DNA from: Leptotrichia sp. oral taxon 221
Lineage (GTDB): Bacteria > Fusobacteriota > Fusobacteriia > Fusobacteriales > Leptotrichiaceae
Reading direction: 5' to 3'
DNA: 64,000 nucleotides
Assembly: GCF_018128245.1 (NCBI RefSeq)
Contig: NZ_CP072378.1
Coordinates: forward strand, 868,001-932,000
The notes below the pieces were generated by a model that saw nothing but the letters and a program-made list of their open reading frames with translations, was not told the origin of the DNA and made no database searches. Positions 18,501-27,765 of the stretch are shown here, in pieces (positions within the stretch are counted from its first letter, which is position 1; each line of letters begins with the position of its first letter). The position numbers were made by a program, and so were the translations under genes.

Positions 18501-19307
18501 ATGAATAAAGTAGGTTTAATAGCTGGAAATGGTAAATTGCCAGAATTATTTTTAGAACAATGTGAATTACAGGGAATAGAATTATTCTCTGTTTATTTAT
18601 TCGATAGTGTTGAAGAAAGTGTGAAAAAACATATAAATTCAGCTAAATATAGTGTAGCACAACCTGGGAAAATAATCTCTTATTTTAAGAAAAAGGGTGT
18701 TTCCCAAGTTGTTATGCTTGGAAAAGTTGAAAAAGATTTAATCTTCTCAAATTTAAAGTTTGATTTTGTTGCAGCAAAAATTTTATTTTCTTCAAAAAAT
18801 AAGAAGGATAAAAATATATTGAAGGCAATTATTGATTACATTGAATCTGAAGGAATAACAGTATTGCCACAAAATTATTTGTTGGATGATTATATAGCTA
18901 AAGAGAAGGTTTATACGAAAAAAATTCCTAGCGAAAATGACGAAAAAACAATCAAAATTGGGATAGAAGCTGCGAAAATGTTAACAGATATTGATGCAGG
19001 GCAAACGGTAGTTGCTAAAGATGAATCTATCGTTGCTTTGGAGGGAATTGAAGGTACTGATAAAGCGATTTTGAGAGGTGGAGAATTAGCTGGAAAAGAC
19101 TGTATTGTTGTAAAAATGGCTAGAAGAAATCAAGATTACCGAATAGATGTGCCGACAATAGGTGTTGAAACAATAAAAAAAGTTGTGGAAATTAAAGCAA
19201 GAGGAATTGTAATAGAAGCGGATAAAATGTTATTCATTAATCAAGATGAAGTTGTGGAATATGCGAATAAAAATAAAATATTTATTAAAGGAATAAAACA
19301 TGAATAA
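18501..19307 (+). CDS. lpxI: UDP-2,3-diacylglucosamine pyrophosphatase LpxI
   Basis: A 268-residue protein of the LpxI family, which performs the same hydrolysis as LpxH but by an unrelated fold. Recognised by GLIAGNGKLPELF at the N-terminus, VMLGKVEK, the region EGIEGTDKAILRGG and the C-terminal RIDVPTIGVETI. Gene order lpxA-lpxI-lpxB matches bacteria that use LpxI instead of LpxH. It starts 3 bases after lpxA and overlaps lpxB by 8 bases, so the genes are coupled. Confidence 0.93.
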   Translation: MNKVGLIAGNGKLPELFLEQCELQGIELFSVYLFDSVEESVKKHINSAKYSVAQPGKIISYFKKKGVSQVVMLGKVEKDLIFSNLKFDFVAAKILFSSKNKKDKNILKAIIDYIESEGITVLPQNYLLDDYIAKEKVYTKKIPSENDEKTIKIGIEAAKMLTDIDAGQTVVAKDESIVALEGIEGTDKAILRGGELAGKDCIVVKMARRNQDYRIDVPTIGVETIKKVVEIKARGIVIEADKMLFINQDEVVEYANKNKIFIKGIKHE

Positions 19308-20412
19308 AATGAAAAAAGTATTTGTATCTTGTGGAGAAATGTCGGGAGATTTACATTTATCGTATATTATTGATAGTATTAGAAAAAAAGATAGTGAAAT
19401 AGAATTTTACGGTGTTGTAGGCGATAAGTCTATAAAAGCTGGAGCGAATAAAGTAAATCACATTAAAGATAATGATATCATGGGATTTGTTGAAGCTTTA
19501 AAAAAATATAAATATTTTAAAAATAAAGCTAAAGAATATTTAAAATTCATACAAGAAAATAATATAGACACGGTTATATTTGTAGATTTTGGTGGATTTA
19601 ATTTAAAATTTTTTGATTTATTGAAAAAGGAAATACCAAAAATAAAGACAATTTATTATATTCCACCAAAAGTTTGGGCTTGGGGAAAATCGAGAATAAA
19701 AGAATTGAAGAAATTTGATGATGTAATAGTAATTTTTCCCTTTGAAAAAGCGTATTATGACAGTTTAGAAAGTTCAAAAAAAATAAACGTGAAATATTTT
19801 GGAAATCCGTTGGTTGACAAATATGAGTTTTCTGAAAATTTAGGTGATAAAATTTTATTATTGCCAGGAAGTAGACGACAAGAAATTTTAAAATTTATTC
19901 CTGAAATAGTAAAATTTGTAAAATTAAAAGAAATGAAAAATCAGAAATTTATTTTAAAATTTGCGGATAAATTACACTTAGAATATGTGAAAGAATATAA
20001 TTTAGAAAATATTGAAAATGTAGAAATAAGTTTTGATGCTATTGAAAATTTGAGAAAAGATTCTAAATATGCGATTGCAACTTCAGGGACTGTAACATTT
20101 GAATTATCATTGATGGGATTACCAACAATAGTTGTGTATAAAACTTCTCCTATTAATGCGTTTATTGCTAGAAAAATTGTTAAAATAACTTATATTAGTT
20201 TAACAAATTTAAACGCAAATAAAGAGATTTTTCCAGAGTTGTTACAAGAAAATTTTTCAGCTGAAAAATTATTATTACAATGTCAAAATTTTGAAAAAAA
20301 TGAAGAAAAAATTGTTTTGGAATTAAAAAAAGAACGAGAAAAATTGGGTAATAGCGGTGTTTTAAATAAAATATCAGATTATCTAATTGAAAAAATAAAA
20401 GAGAGTAAATAA
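19300..20412 (+). CDS. lpxB: Lipid-A-disaccharide synthase
   Basis: A 370-residue glycosyltransferase (GT19) joining lipid X to UDP-diacylglucosamine at the inner membrane. Family marks: CGEMSGDLH near the N-terminus, GVVGD, YYIPPKVWAWGKSRI, FGNPLVDKY, LLPGSRRQEI and ATSGTVTFEL. The ATG at 19300 overlaps lpxI; ATG at 19309 is an alternative. Completes the block fabZ-lpxA-lpxI-lpxB; lpxD and lpxK are not in this window. Confidence 0.95.
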   Translation: MNKMKKVFVSCGEMSGDLHLSYIIDSIRKKDSEIEFYGVVGDKSIKAGANKVNHIKDNDIMGFVEALKKYKYFKNKAKEYLKFIQENNIDTVIFVDFGGFNLKFFDLLKKEIPKIKTIYYIPPKVWAWGKSRIKELKKFDDVIVIFPFEKAYYDSLESSKKINVKYFGNPLVDKYEFSENLGDKILLLPGSRRQEILKFIPEIVKFVKLKEMKNQKFILKFADKLHLEYVKEYNLENIENVEISFDAIENLRKDSKYAIATSGTVTFELSLMGLPTIVVYKTSPINAFIARKIVKITYISLTNLNANKEIFPELLQENFSAEKLLLQCQNFEKNEEKIVLELKKEREKLGNSGVLNKISDYLIEKIKESK

Positions 20413-20445
20413 TAATTATTAAATATTATTTAAGAGGATTGTGAA

Positions 20446-21867
20446 ATGAAAGAAAAAAGAGAAGAGTTAATGAATAACTCGATATTTAAACTATTTATTA
20501 AAAATTTTATTCCTATATTAATAAGTTCTGTTTTAGTAGTTTTGTATAATTTAGTTGATAGATTTTTCGTAGGAAAAATTAGTGAAGAAGCATTGGCTGC
20601 AGTAGGAGTATCATTTTATATAGTTATGATATTTATAGCTTTTTCGATGTTAGTTGGAGTTGGAGCAGGAACGATTTATTCGATTCGACTTGGTCAAAAG
20701 AAAAAAGCTGAAACTCAAAAAATATTAGGAAATACGATTACAATATTTCTAATATTAGGAGCGCTTTTATTTTTAATATTGCAATTAAATTTAGATAACA
20801 TTTTGTTATATTCAGGTGCAAATAGAGAAACATTACCATATGCGAAAACTTATTTGCAAATAATGCTTTTTGCTATAATTCCATTGTTTTTTTCATATGG
20901 AATATCAAATCTTTTAAATGCAGCTGGAACACCAAGAGTGGCAATGTTTTCAATGCTTGTAGGTGCAGTAACAAATATTATTTTAGATTATGTAGCTGTA
21001 ATGATTTTGAAAACAGGAGTAGAGGGAACAGCTTATGCTACACTAATAGGAAACGTATTAGCAGCTCTTATTGTAATGTGGTTTATAGTATTTGGAAAAT
21101 TACCATTTAAAATAAATTTATTTGGATACAAATTGGAATATATGAGTAATATAAAGTTCAGATTTAAATATTTGAAATTATTTCCAAAAACAGTAAAGGA
21201 TATTTTAACAATTGGTATGTCACCTTTTTTACTTCAATTAGCAAGTTCTGTTGTAGGGTTAGTAACGAATAAAATTGTTGAGGTAAATGGTGGTACTTCA
21301 GGAGTAGCTGTTGTTACAATTATAAATTCTTATTTACCGATAATGACAATGACAATATATGCTGTGTCACAAGCGATGCAACCTATAATCGGATTTAATT
21401 ACGGTGCAAAAAGGTATAATAAAGTAAAAAAATCATTAATAATGTCAATTTTAATAAGTATTGTTCTATCTGGAATTTTTTGCCTAACAATGATGATGAT
21501 GCCAGACAAATTAGTATTATTTTTCAATGAAAAAAGTACTGAATCTGCTTTAAAAGAAGGAGTAAGAGCGCTAAGAATTTATTTTTCAACATCGATTTTA
21601 TCTTCATTCGGAATAATAGTACCAAATTATTTCCAAGCAATAGGGCGTCCAAAATATTCAACAGTATTGAATATACTTAGACAAGTTGTAATATTTTTAA
21701 TACTTATGATGATATTTTCATATTACTGGAAATTGGTTGGGGTTTGGTATGCACAGCCAGCTACAGATATTATATTTTTTGTAGTGTTGTTAATATTTAC
21801 AATATTAGAAATAAAAGATTTGAGTAGAAAACAAAAAAATATTGAAATGAAAGAGAGAGAAAATTGA
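20446..21867 (+). CDS. MATE-family multidrug/sodium antiporter
   Basis: A 473-residue inner-membrane protein with about 12 hydrophobic segments. MATE traits: NSIFKLFIKNFIPILISS start, VLYNLVDRFFVGKIS in the first helices, a pseudo-repeat beginning near residue 240 (TIGMSPFLLQLASS) and QPIIGFNYGAKRYNKVKK. It likely exports cationic drugs or metabolites using a sodium or proton gradient; the substrate cannot be told. It ends one base before plsY, so the two are probably cotranscribed. Confidence 0.88.
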   Translation: MKEKREELMNNSIFKLFIKNFIPILISSVLVVLYNLVDRFFVGKISEEALAAVGVSFYIVMIFIAFSMLVGVGAGTIYSIRLGQKKKAETQKILGNTITIFLILGALLFLILQLNLDNILLYSGANRETLPYAKTYLQIMLFAIIPLFFSYGISNLLNAAGTPRVAMFSMLVGAVTNIILDYVAVMILKTGVEGTAYATLIGNVLAALIVMWFIVFGKLPFKINLFGYKLEYMSNIKFRFKYLKLFPKTVKDILTIGMSPFLLQLASSVVGLVTNKIVEVNGGTSGVAVVTIINSYLPIMTMTIYAVSQAMQPIIGFNYGAKRYNKVKKSLIMSILISIVLSGIFCLTMMMMPDKLVLFFNEKSTESALKEGVRALRIYFSTSILSSFGIIVPNYFQAIGRPKYSTVLNILRQVVIFLILMMIFSYYWKLVGVWYAQPATDIIFFVVLLIFTILEIKDLSRKQKNIEMKEREN

Positions 21868-21868
21868 T

Positions 21869-22462
21869 ATGGTAGTAGTATTAATGATAGTTGCGTATAT
21901 ACTTGGAAGTATACCAAATGCTCTTTGGATAGGGAAAGTATTTAAAGGAATTGATGTTAGAGAGCATGGAAGCAAAAATACAGGTTCAACAAATGCAGCA
22001 AGAGTTTTAGGTGCTAAATTAGGTATTTTGACATTGATTTTAGATATATCTAAAGGTGCAATTCCTACTTTGATAGCGACAATGTTATTAGAATCATCGA
22101 TTAGTGTAATTTTAGTTGGAATTTGTGCGATTTTAGGGCATAGTTTTTCAATTTTTATGAAATTTAAAGGTGGAAAGGCAGTAGCTACAACAGTTGGAGT
22201 ATTTATTGTGTTAGTTCCAGGTGCGATTTTGTTAGCAGCTGTAATTTTCTTTTTAGTTTTTGGTATTACAAGATATGTTTCGTTATCTTCAATGATTGGA
22301 GCAATTTCTTTGCCAATTTGGATAATATTATTTTATAAAAATATACCACTTACTATTTTTGGTATAATAATTGCTATTTTGATAATAGTGAGACATAAAA
22401 GTAATATTCAAAGATTACTAAATGGGACAGAATCAAAATTTTCAATAAATAAGAAAAAATAA
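21869..22462 (+). CDS. plsY: Acyl-phosphate glycerol-3-phosphate acyltransferase
   Basis: A 197-residue integral membrane enzyme that acylates glycerol-3-phosphate at position 1 with acyl phosphate, starting phospholipid synthesis. Conserved loops are visible: GSIPNALWIGK, the glycine-rich SKNTGSTNAARVLG, and GHSFSIFMKFKGGKAVAT. Five membrane helices fit the family. gpsA, which supplies glycerol-3-phosphate, follows, so the pair forms a phospholipid precursor unit. Confidence 0.95.
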   Translation: MVVVLMIVAYILGSIPNALWIGKVFKGIDVREHGSKNTGSTNAARVLGAKLGILTLILDISKGAIPTLIATMLLESSISVILVGICAILGHSFSIFMKFKGGKAVATTVGVFIVLVPGAILLAAVIFFLVFGITRYVSLSSMIGAISLPIWIILFYKNIPLTIFGIIIAILIIVRHKSNIQRLLNGTESKFSINKKK

Positions 22463-22510
22463 TTTTAAAATAAAAATAAGAATAAAAAAATAAGAAAGTT
22501 GGTGGAAATG

Positions 22511-23518
22511 ATGAAAAATATATTAGTGATTGGTGGTGGAAGTTGGGGAACTTGTTTATCAAAATTACTTGTTGAAAATAAAAATAATGTATTTTTATGG
22601 GAGTATAATGAGAAAACGAGAAATGTAATTAGAGAAAAAAGAGAAAATCCAGTATTTTTACCTAACATAAAATTGCCAAACGAATTAAATGTGGTTGATA
22701 GTTATTGCGAAACATTGAAAAATGAAAAGATAGATGTGATTTTATTGGCTACTCCAACACAATTTTTAAGACCGATTTTAAAAAATTTAAAAGAGTGTTT
22801 GAGTTATAAAGTGATAATTGTAAATGTGGCTAAAGGAATAGAAATTAAATCTAAGAAGAGAATCTCAGAAGTTATCGATGAAGAGCTTAGTGGAAAAGAT
22901 TATAGCTATGTATTGTTAGCTGGACCTACACATGCAGAAGAAGTTGCATTGAAATTACCTTCAGCCATTTTATCAGTATCATTAGATGAAAAAGCAGCAT
23001 TGGAAATCCAACATTTATTTAGTAATTCTTATTTTAGAGTTTATACTGGAACTGATTTAGTGGGAGCAGAGTTATCAGGAGCTGTAAAAAACTGTTTGGC
23101 AATAGCAGCAGGAATTTCTGATGGTCTTGGTTTTGGAGATAATTCAAAAGCAGCATTGATTACAAGAGGAATAAATGAAATTTTGGAAATTGGTAAATAT
23201 TATCATGCAGATCCAAAAACATTTATGGGATTATCAGGACTTGGAGATATAATTGTTACGTGTACAAGTAAACATAGTAGAAATAGATATGTAGGAGAAG
23301 AATTGGGAAAAGGAAGAAAAATAGACGACATCATTTCAAGCATGAAAATGGTATCGGAAGGAGCTGAAACAATAAAAGCTTTATATGCAATTATTAAAGA
23401 AAACAATATTCAAGCACCAATTATGTCAGCACTTTATGAGGTGATTTATGAAAATCGACCTGTAAACGAATTAGTTTCGTTGTTTATGAATAGAAATTTA
23501 AGATCAGAATTCATATAA
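22511..23518 (+). CDS. gpsA: Glycerol-3-phosphate dehydrogenase [NAD(P)+]
   Basis: A 335-residue cytoplasmic enzyme that reduces dihydroxyacetone phosphate to glycerol-3-phosphate. The Rossmann motif GGGSWGTCL is at the N-terminus; LAGPTHAEEV, the catalytic Lys region GAVKNCLAIAAGI and GLSGLGDIIVTC follow. The frame opens earlier at a TTG (22499), but ATG at 22511 is preferred because GGTGG stands 5 bases before it and the NAD motif then begins as usual; ATG at 22508 is also possible. Confidence 0.94.
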   Translation: MKNILVIGGGSWGTCLSKLLVENKNNVFLWEYNEKTRNVIREKRENPVFLPNIKLPNELNVVDSYCETLKNEKIDVILLATPTQFLRPILKNLKECLSYKVIIVNVAKGIEIKSKKRISEVIDEELSGKDYSYVLLAGPTHAEEVALKLPSAILSVSLDEKAALEIQHLFSNSYFRVYTGTDLVGAELSGAVKNCLAIAAGISDGLGFGDNSKAALITRGINEILEIGKYYHADPKTFMGLSGLGDIIVTCTSKHSRNRYVGEELGKGRKIDDIISSMKMVSEGAETIKALYAIIKENNIQAPIMSALYEVIYENRPVNELVSLFMNRNLRSEFI

Positions 23519-23557
23519 AAACAAAAAGAAAAAAATTAATTACCAACGGAGAGTGAA

Positions 23558-24379
23558 ATGGAAGAAAACAACTTAAACTTAATTTCTTTATATTTAAGTG
23601 ATATTCAAAAATTTGATTTGCTATCAAAGGAAGAAGAATACGATTTATTAAGAAGAATAAGAGAAGAAAATGATGAACAAGCTAGACAACTTTTAATCTT
23701 ATCAAATTTAAGATTAGTAATAAGTACGGCTAAAAAATCATTAGGAAATGGATTACCATTGATAGATTTAATAAGTGAAGGAAATATTGGATTGATAAAG
23801 GCTATTAATAAATTTGATTATAAAAAGGGACATAGATTCAGTACATATGCGGTTTGGTGGATAAAACAGGCGATAAAAAAGTCAATTATTAATACAGGGA
23901 GAGATATCAGAATACCTTCATATAAATACGAACAATTAGCAAAGGTGAATAAAGTTATTAAAGAATATACGGCTAAGTACGGTGAAGGCCCTTCTACAGA
24001 ATACATAGCAAAGAAAGTTGATTTGAAAGAAAGTAAAGTTATTTTGTTGTTAAATGAGTTCCAAGATATAGTTTCTTTAAATGAAACTATAGGAGATAAT
24101 ATTTATTTGGAGGATATTGTAGGAAAAGAAGATAATGTTGAAGAAAAGATTATAAAAGAAGATCAACTATACGAAATGAGAGAATTATTAGATAAGGTCT
24201 TAACTGAAAGAGAAAAAGAGATACTTGAGTTAAGATATGGTTTATACGATAATAAAATTCATACTTTGAAAGAGATTGGTCTTAAATTGAATATCACAAG
24301 AGAAAGAGTAAGACAAATAGAAAAAAAAGCAATAACAAAATTAAAAGAACACTTTAAAAATTATAAAGATATGATATAA
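23558..24379 (+). CDS. Sigma-70 family RNA polymerase sigma factor (no region 1.1)
   Basis: A 273-residue sigma factor with regions 1.2 (about 5-55), 2 (GLPLIDLISEGNIGLIKAI, FSTYAVWWIKQAI), 3 (IPSYKYEQLAKVNK) and 4 (LTEREKEILELRYG, with helix-turn-helix ITRERVRQIEKKA). It lacks the acidic region 1.1 and is shorter than a housekeeping RpoD, so it looks like a group 2 or group 3 alternative factor. The regulon cannot be read from here. The last codons contain the presumed dnaN -10 element. Confidence 0.88.
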   Translation: MEENNLNLISLYLSDIQKFDLLSKEEEYDLLRRIREENDEQARQLLILSNLRLVISTAKKSLGNGLPLIDLISEGNIGLIKAINKFDYKKGHRFSTYAVWWIKQAIKKSIINTGRDIRIPSYKYEQLAKVNKVIKEYTAKYGEGPSTEYIAKKVDLKESKVILLLNEFQDIVSLNETIGDNIYLEDIVGKEDNVEEKIIKEDQLYEMRELLDKVLTEREKEILELRYGLYDNKIHTLKEIGLKLNITRERVRQIEKKAITKLKEHFKNYKDMI

Positions 24380-24380
24380 T
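24370..24380 (+). promoter_or_regulatory. Extended -10 promoter before dnaN
   Basis: TG-A-TATAAT (24372-24380) lies across the sigma-factor stop codon with no clear -35 box. The extended -10 form recurs in this window. dnaN begins 45 bases later with AGAGGTGAG as its ribosome site. Confidence 0.4.
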
Positions 24381-24424
24381 ACAAGTATGTGTGACTTTAG
24401 GGATAATAAAAAAGAGGTGAGAAA

Positions 24425-25552
24425 ATGTTAAATGTAATTGTAAATAGAAGAGAATTGTTAAAAGCTATTCACATTGTAGAAAATGCTGTAAAAGAGAATA
24501 AAATTAGAGAAGTTTTATCAGGAATATACATTGAGGCGAAAGAAAATAAGGTGATTTTAAAAGGTACAGATTTAGAAGTATCGATTAGTACTGAGATAGA
24601 ATGTGAAGTTATTCAAGAAGGGAAAATTGTAATTAAACATAAATTGATAGAAGAATTTTTGAAACAAATATCAGATGATAAAATTGAGTTGAATGAAGAA
24701 TCTGGTAAATTAGTAATAAAGACAAGTGCTACAGATACAGAATTTTCAATATATGATGCAGAAAATTTTCCTATTCAAACGAAATTGGAAACAGGAGTGG
24801 AATATAATTTTAATAAAGACGAATTATTGACTCATATAGAGAATGTAAAAATTTCGGCTGCGACTGAAGTGGAAAATTTGGCTGTAAACTGTATAAGACT
24901 TGAAATTGGAGAAAATAAATTGAAATTGGTTTCTTCTGATACTTATAGATTAACTTTTATTGAAGAAGAATTGCCAGAAAGTCAAAGAAATAAAGAAGAC
25001 TTAAATGTAAGCATACCATTAAAAACTATTGATGGATTAATTAAAATTATGAAACTTATAGACGAGGAAACAATTACAATAAAATCTGATAGTTCAAAAG
25101 TATTTTTCAAAATAGCTAATGTTGAAATTTTGACAAGAGTAATTGAATTGCAATTCCCTGATTATAAAACAATATTGAAAAATGTAGACCATAATAAAAA
25201 AATATTATTGAATACAAAAGATTTTACATCAGTATTAAGAAGAACTTTAATATTTGCGAGAGATAATAAAGAGACAAAAAATGGAGGAATTTTTAATTTC
25301 CAAAATAATAAATTGTATTTAACAGGTACAAATGAATATGCTCAAATTAAAGAAGAATTGCCAACTATTCAAGAGGGTGATGATATAAAAATCTCATTAA
25401 ATGTTAAATTCTTGTTAGACTATATTTCTATAATAAGCGGAAAAGTGACAGAAATAAGATTATTGAATAGCAAAAGTTCTGTAATTATAAAAGATGAAGA
25501 TTCAGACAAATCGCTTTACTTTACAATGCCTTTAGCGTTAAGAGAAAATTAA
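24425..25552 (+). CDS. dnaN: DNA polymerase III beta subunit (sliding clamp)
   Basis: A 375-residue clamp that encircles DNA and tethers the polymerase. Three repeated clamp domains of about 120 residues can be followed; typical pieces are LKGTDLEVSIS in domain 1, SSDTYRLTFIEEELP in domain 2 and the C-terminal TMPLALRE, which matches the usual MPMR-type ending loosely. It is not beside dnaA in this window, contrary to the common dnaA-dnaN order; whether it is the only clamp gene cannot be judged here. A bidirectional terminator follows. Confidence 0.92.
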   Translation: MLNVIVNRRELLKAIHIVENAVKENKIREVLSGIYIEAKENKVILKGTDLEVSISTEIECEVIQEGKIVIKHKLIEEFLKQISDDKIELNEESGKLVIKTSATDTEFSIYDAENFPIQTKLETGVEYNFNKDELLTHIENVKISAATEVENLAVNCIRLEIGENKLKLVSSDTYRLTFIEEELPESQRNKEDLNVSIPLKTIDGLIKIMKLIDEETITIKSDSSKVFFKIANVEILTRVIELQFPDYKTILKNVDHNKKILLNTKDFTSVLRRTLIFARDNKETKNGGIFNFQNNKLYLTGTNEYAQIKEELPTIQEGDDIKISLNVKFLLDYISIISGKVTEIRLLNSKSSVIIKDEDSDKSLYFTMPLALREN

Positions 25553-25563
25553 TTTTTAAATAA

Positions 25564-25612
25564 AAAGAGTTGTTTATAAGTAAAATACTTTAAAACAACT
25601 CTTTTTTTTATT
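25564..25612. terminator. Bidirectional terminator between dnaN and pbp1A
   Basis: AAAGAGTTGTTT (25564-25575) pairs perfectly with AAACAACTCTTT (25593-25604). A T-run follows on the plus strand and an A-run precedes it, giving a U-tail on the minus strand, so it can serve both converging genes. Confidence 0.9.
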
Positions 25613-25698
25613 TTAGATATAAAAATTTTTTTATAAATTTGTAAATAAGAATAATAAAAAACTAGTTTTCTCTTATTTTCTTTAATCTAAGAAATAAT

Positions 25699-27765
25699 CT
25701 AGAAAACAATTCCATTTTTAAATTTATTTTCAAATTCTATTGGTTCAGTACCAGCTTTGAATAATGCATTTCTCTTATCTACACCATCAGAATCAAGTAA
25801 TCCGATTTTTAAGTCAATATCTTTTTGAATAAGATCTTTACGTTTTATGTAATCATCAATAAATTCGAAAACTCCAACATTATAATTATCCATATCTACA
25901 ACAGATTGCATATAACTCTTCCATAAAGGTGCAGCTGCACTTCCTCCTGTCATACCACTACCCATTGATTTATTGTCATCGTTTCCGACATAAACTACAG
26001 TAGCTAGAGTAGGTGTATATCCAGTAAACCAAGCTGAGATATAATCACTTGTAGTTCCTGTTTTTCCAGCCATTGGAATAAGTTGACCGTTTTTAAATAC
26101 TTTCGCAGATTGTCCAGTTCCGTAATTTACTGCATTTTCAAGCATTTGAGTTAGGATTGCAACATCTTTTGAGTCAAAAATCTTTTTATTTTTTGCTTTT
26201 GCTTCGTAAATAACTTCACCATATTTATTTTCAATTTTGTAAATATATTGTGGTGTAATTTGGTATCCACCATTTGCAAGTGCTGCATAAAATAATGCCA
26301 TATCAATAGGTCTTGTAGAAATAGATCCTAAAGCAAGTGTATAGTTTTTAGGGAAATCTCCACCAGTAACACCAGAATCACGCCAAATTTTTTCAACAGC
26401 ATCAATTCCAACATATTGTAATAATTTTATTGGAATAATATTATTAGAAATTTCAATAGCTTTATCAAGTGTCATACTGTCTCTAAAACTTCCATCATAG
26501 TTTTTTGGAGTCCAGTTTCCAATTTTAATAGGCGAATCTTCCATAACGCTGTTCATTCCCATATTTTTTTGCAAAGCAGCAAGATAAATCAATGGTTTAA
26601 ATGAAGATCCAGGTTGTCTTAAAGAGTTTAAAGCTCTATTAAATTCACCTTTTTTATAATTTTTTCCTCCAACCATTGCTTTTACAAAACCATTACTTGG
26701 ATCAATTGAAATCAAAGCTCCATTCATATTAGCACGATTTCTTAAATTATAATTACTGTTGAATGCTTTATAAGCAGCTCTTTGCATATTTAAATCAACA
26801 GTTGCATATATTTTATATCCATCAAAAAGGAATTTTTGATCTTCTTCATCAATTTTCAATATTTTTTTAGCTTCACTCAATACAATAGTTGTAAATTCAG
26901 GTGCAGTATTTGAAGTAGAAATTTGTTCTTCTTCATTTTTGTTTTTAATATTTCCATTTTTAAATTTAATTTTTTCAGCAGCAGCTTCTTCATATTCGTT
27001 TTCATTGATAAATCCGTAAGACAACATCTGTTTCAAAACAACATGTTCCCTTTCAACCGCATTTTCAATTTTTGAATATTTGGTAGGCGATTTAGGTAAA
27101 CTTGCTAAAACTGCAGCTTCAGCAATTGTTAAATTTTTAGGTTCTTTATTAAAATATCTGATAGCAGCATTTTTTATACCATAAGCTCCTTGACCAAAAT
27201 AAATTGTATTTAAATAATTTTCAAGAATTTCATCTTTAGTATATTTTCTTTCAATCTCAACTGCTAAAATAGCCTCTTTAATTTTTCTCATAACTGTTCT
27301 TTCAGGTGTCAAGAAAGCATTTTTTGCTAATTGTTGAGTAATGGTACTTCCACCTTCTCTTCTTCTTCCAGAAAGAGTTGTTAAAATAGCTCTACCTGTA
27401 CGTAAAAAGTCGAATCCATGATGTGAACGGAATTTTCTATCTTCGATTGCCAAGAAAGCATTCTGTACATTAAGAGGTACATCTTTTATACTTACAGGCG
27501 AACGATTTTCTACATTTACTGTATCAAGTTGATTTCCGTTAATATCATAAATTATCGACGGAGAAGTTGGTGCGTAACTGTCAATTAAATCTACAGGTGT
27601 TTCTCTTCGAATTGTATAAAAAATATACCCTAAAACACCTAAACAAACAATAAATAAAAATATAATAAATTTTAAGAAAAGCGAAAGAAAAAATTTTCTT
27701 CTTGTAGCTTTAACAGGATCGGTCCCATTATTCTTAAAATCGTTAGGATTAATTTTCTGTGCCAT
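25699..27765 (-). CDS. Class A penicillin-binding protein 1A
   Basis: A 688-residue bifunctional peptidoglycan synthase anchored in the inner membrane. One transmembrane helix (about 28-50); glycosyltransferase 51 domain with catalytic Glu108 in AIEDRKF and GGSTITQQLAKN; transpeptidase domain with SSFK (Ser387), SNN (440-442) and KTGTT before the C-terminus. It polymerises glycan strands and crosslinks them. The start overlaps rlmN by 17 bases on the same strand, suggesting cotranscription. Family symbols differ (mrcA, ponA), so none is given. Confidence 0.94.
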   Translation of the reverse strand: MAQKINPNDFKNNGTDPVKATRRKFFLSLFLKFIIFLFIVCLGVLGYIFYTIRRETPVDLIDSYAPTSPSIIYDINGNQLDTVNVENRSPVSIKDVPLNVQNAFLAIEDRKFRSHHGFDFLRTGRAILTTLSGRRREGGSTITQQLAKNAFLTPERTVMRKIKEAILAVEIERKYTKDEILENYLNTIYFGQGAYGIKNAAIRYFNKEPKNLTIAEAAVLASLPKSPTKYSKIENAVEREHVVLKQMLSYGFINENEYEEAAAEKIKFKNGNIKNKNEEEQISTSNTAPEFTTIVLSEAKKILKIDEEDQKFLFDGYKIYATVDLNMQRAAYKAFNSNYNLRNRANMNGALISIDPSNGFVKAMVGGKNYKKGEFNRALNSLRQPGSSFKPLIYLAALQKNMGMNSVMEDSPIKIGNWTPKNYDGSFRDSMTLDKAIEISNNIIPIKLLQYVGIDAVEKIWRDSGVTGGDFPKNYTLALGSISTRPIDMALFYAALANGGYQITPQYIYKIENKYGEVIYEAKAKNKKIFDSKDVAILTQMLENAVNYGTGQSAKVFKNGQLIPMAGKTGTTSDYISAWFTGYTPTLATVVYVGNDDNKSMGSGMTGGSAAAPLWKSYMQSVVDMDNYNVGVFEFIDDYIKRKDLIQKDIDLKIGLLDSDGVDKRNALFKAGTEPIEFENKFKNGIVF

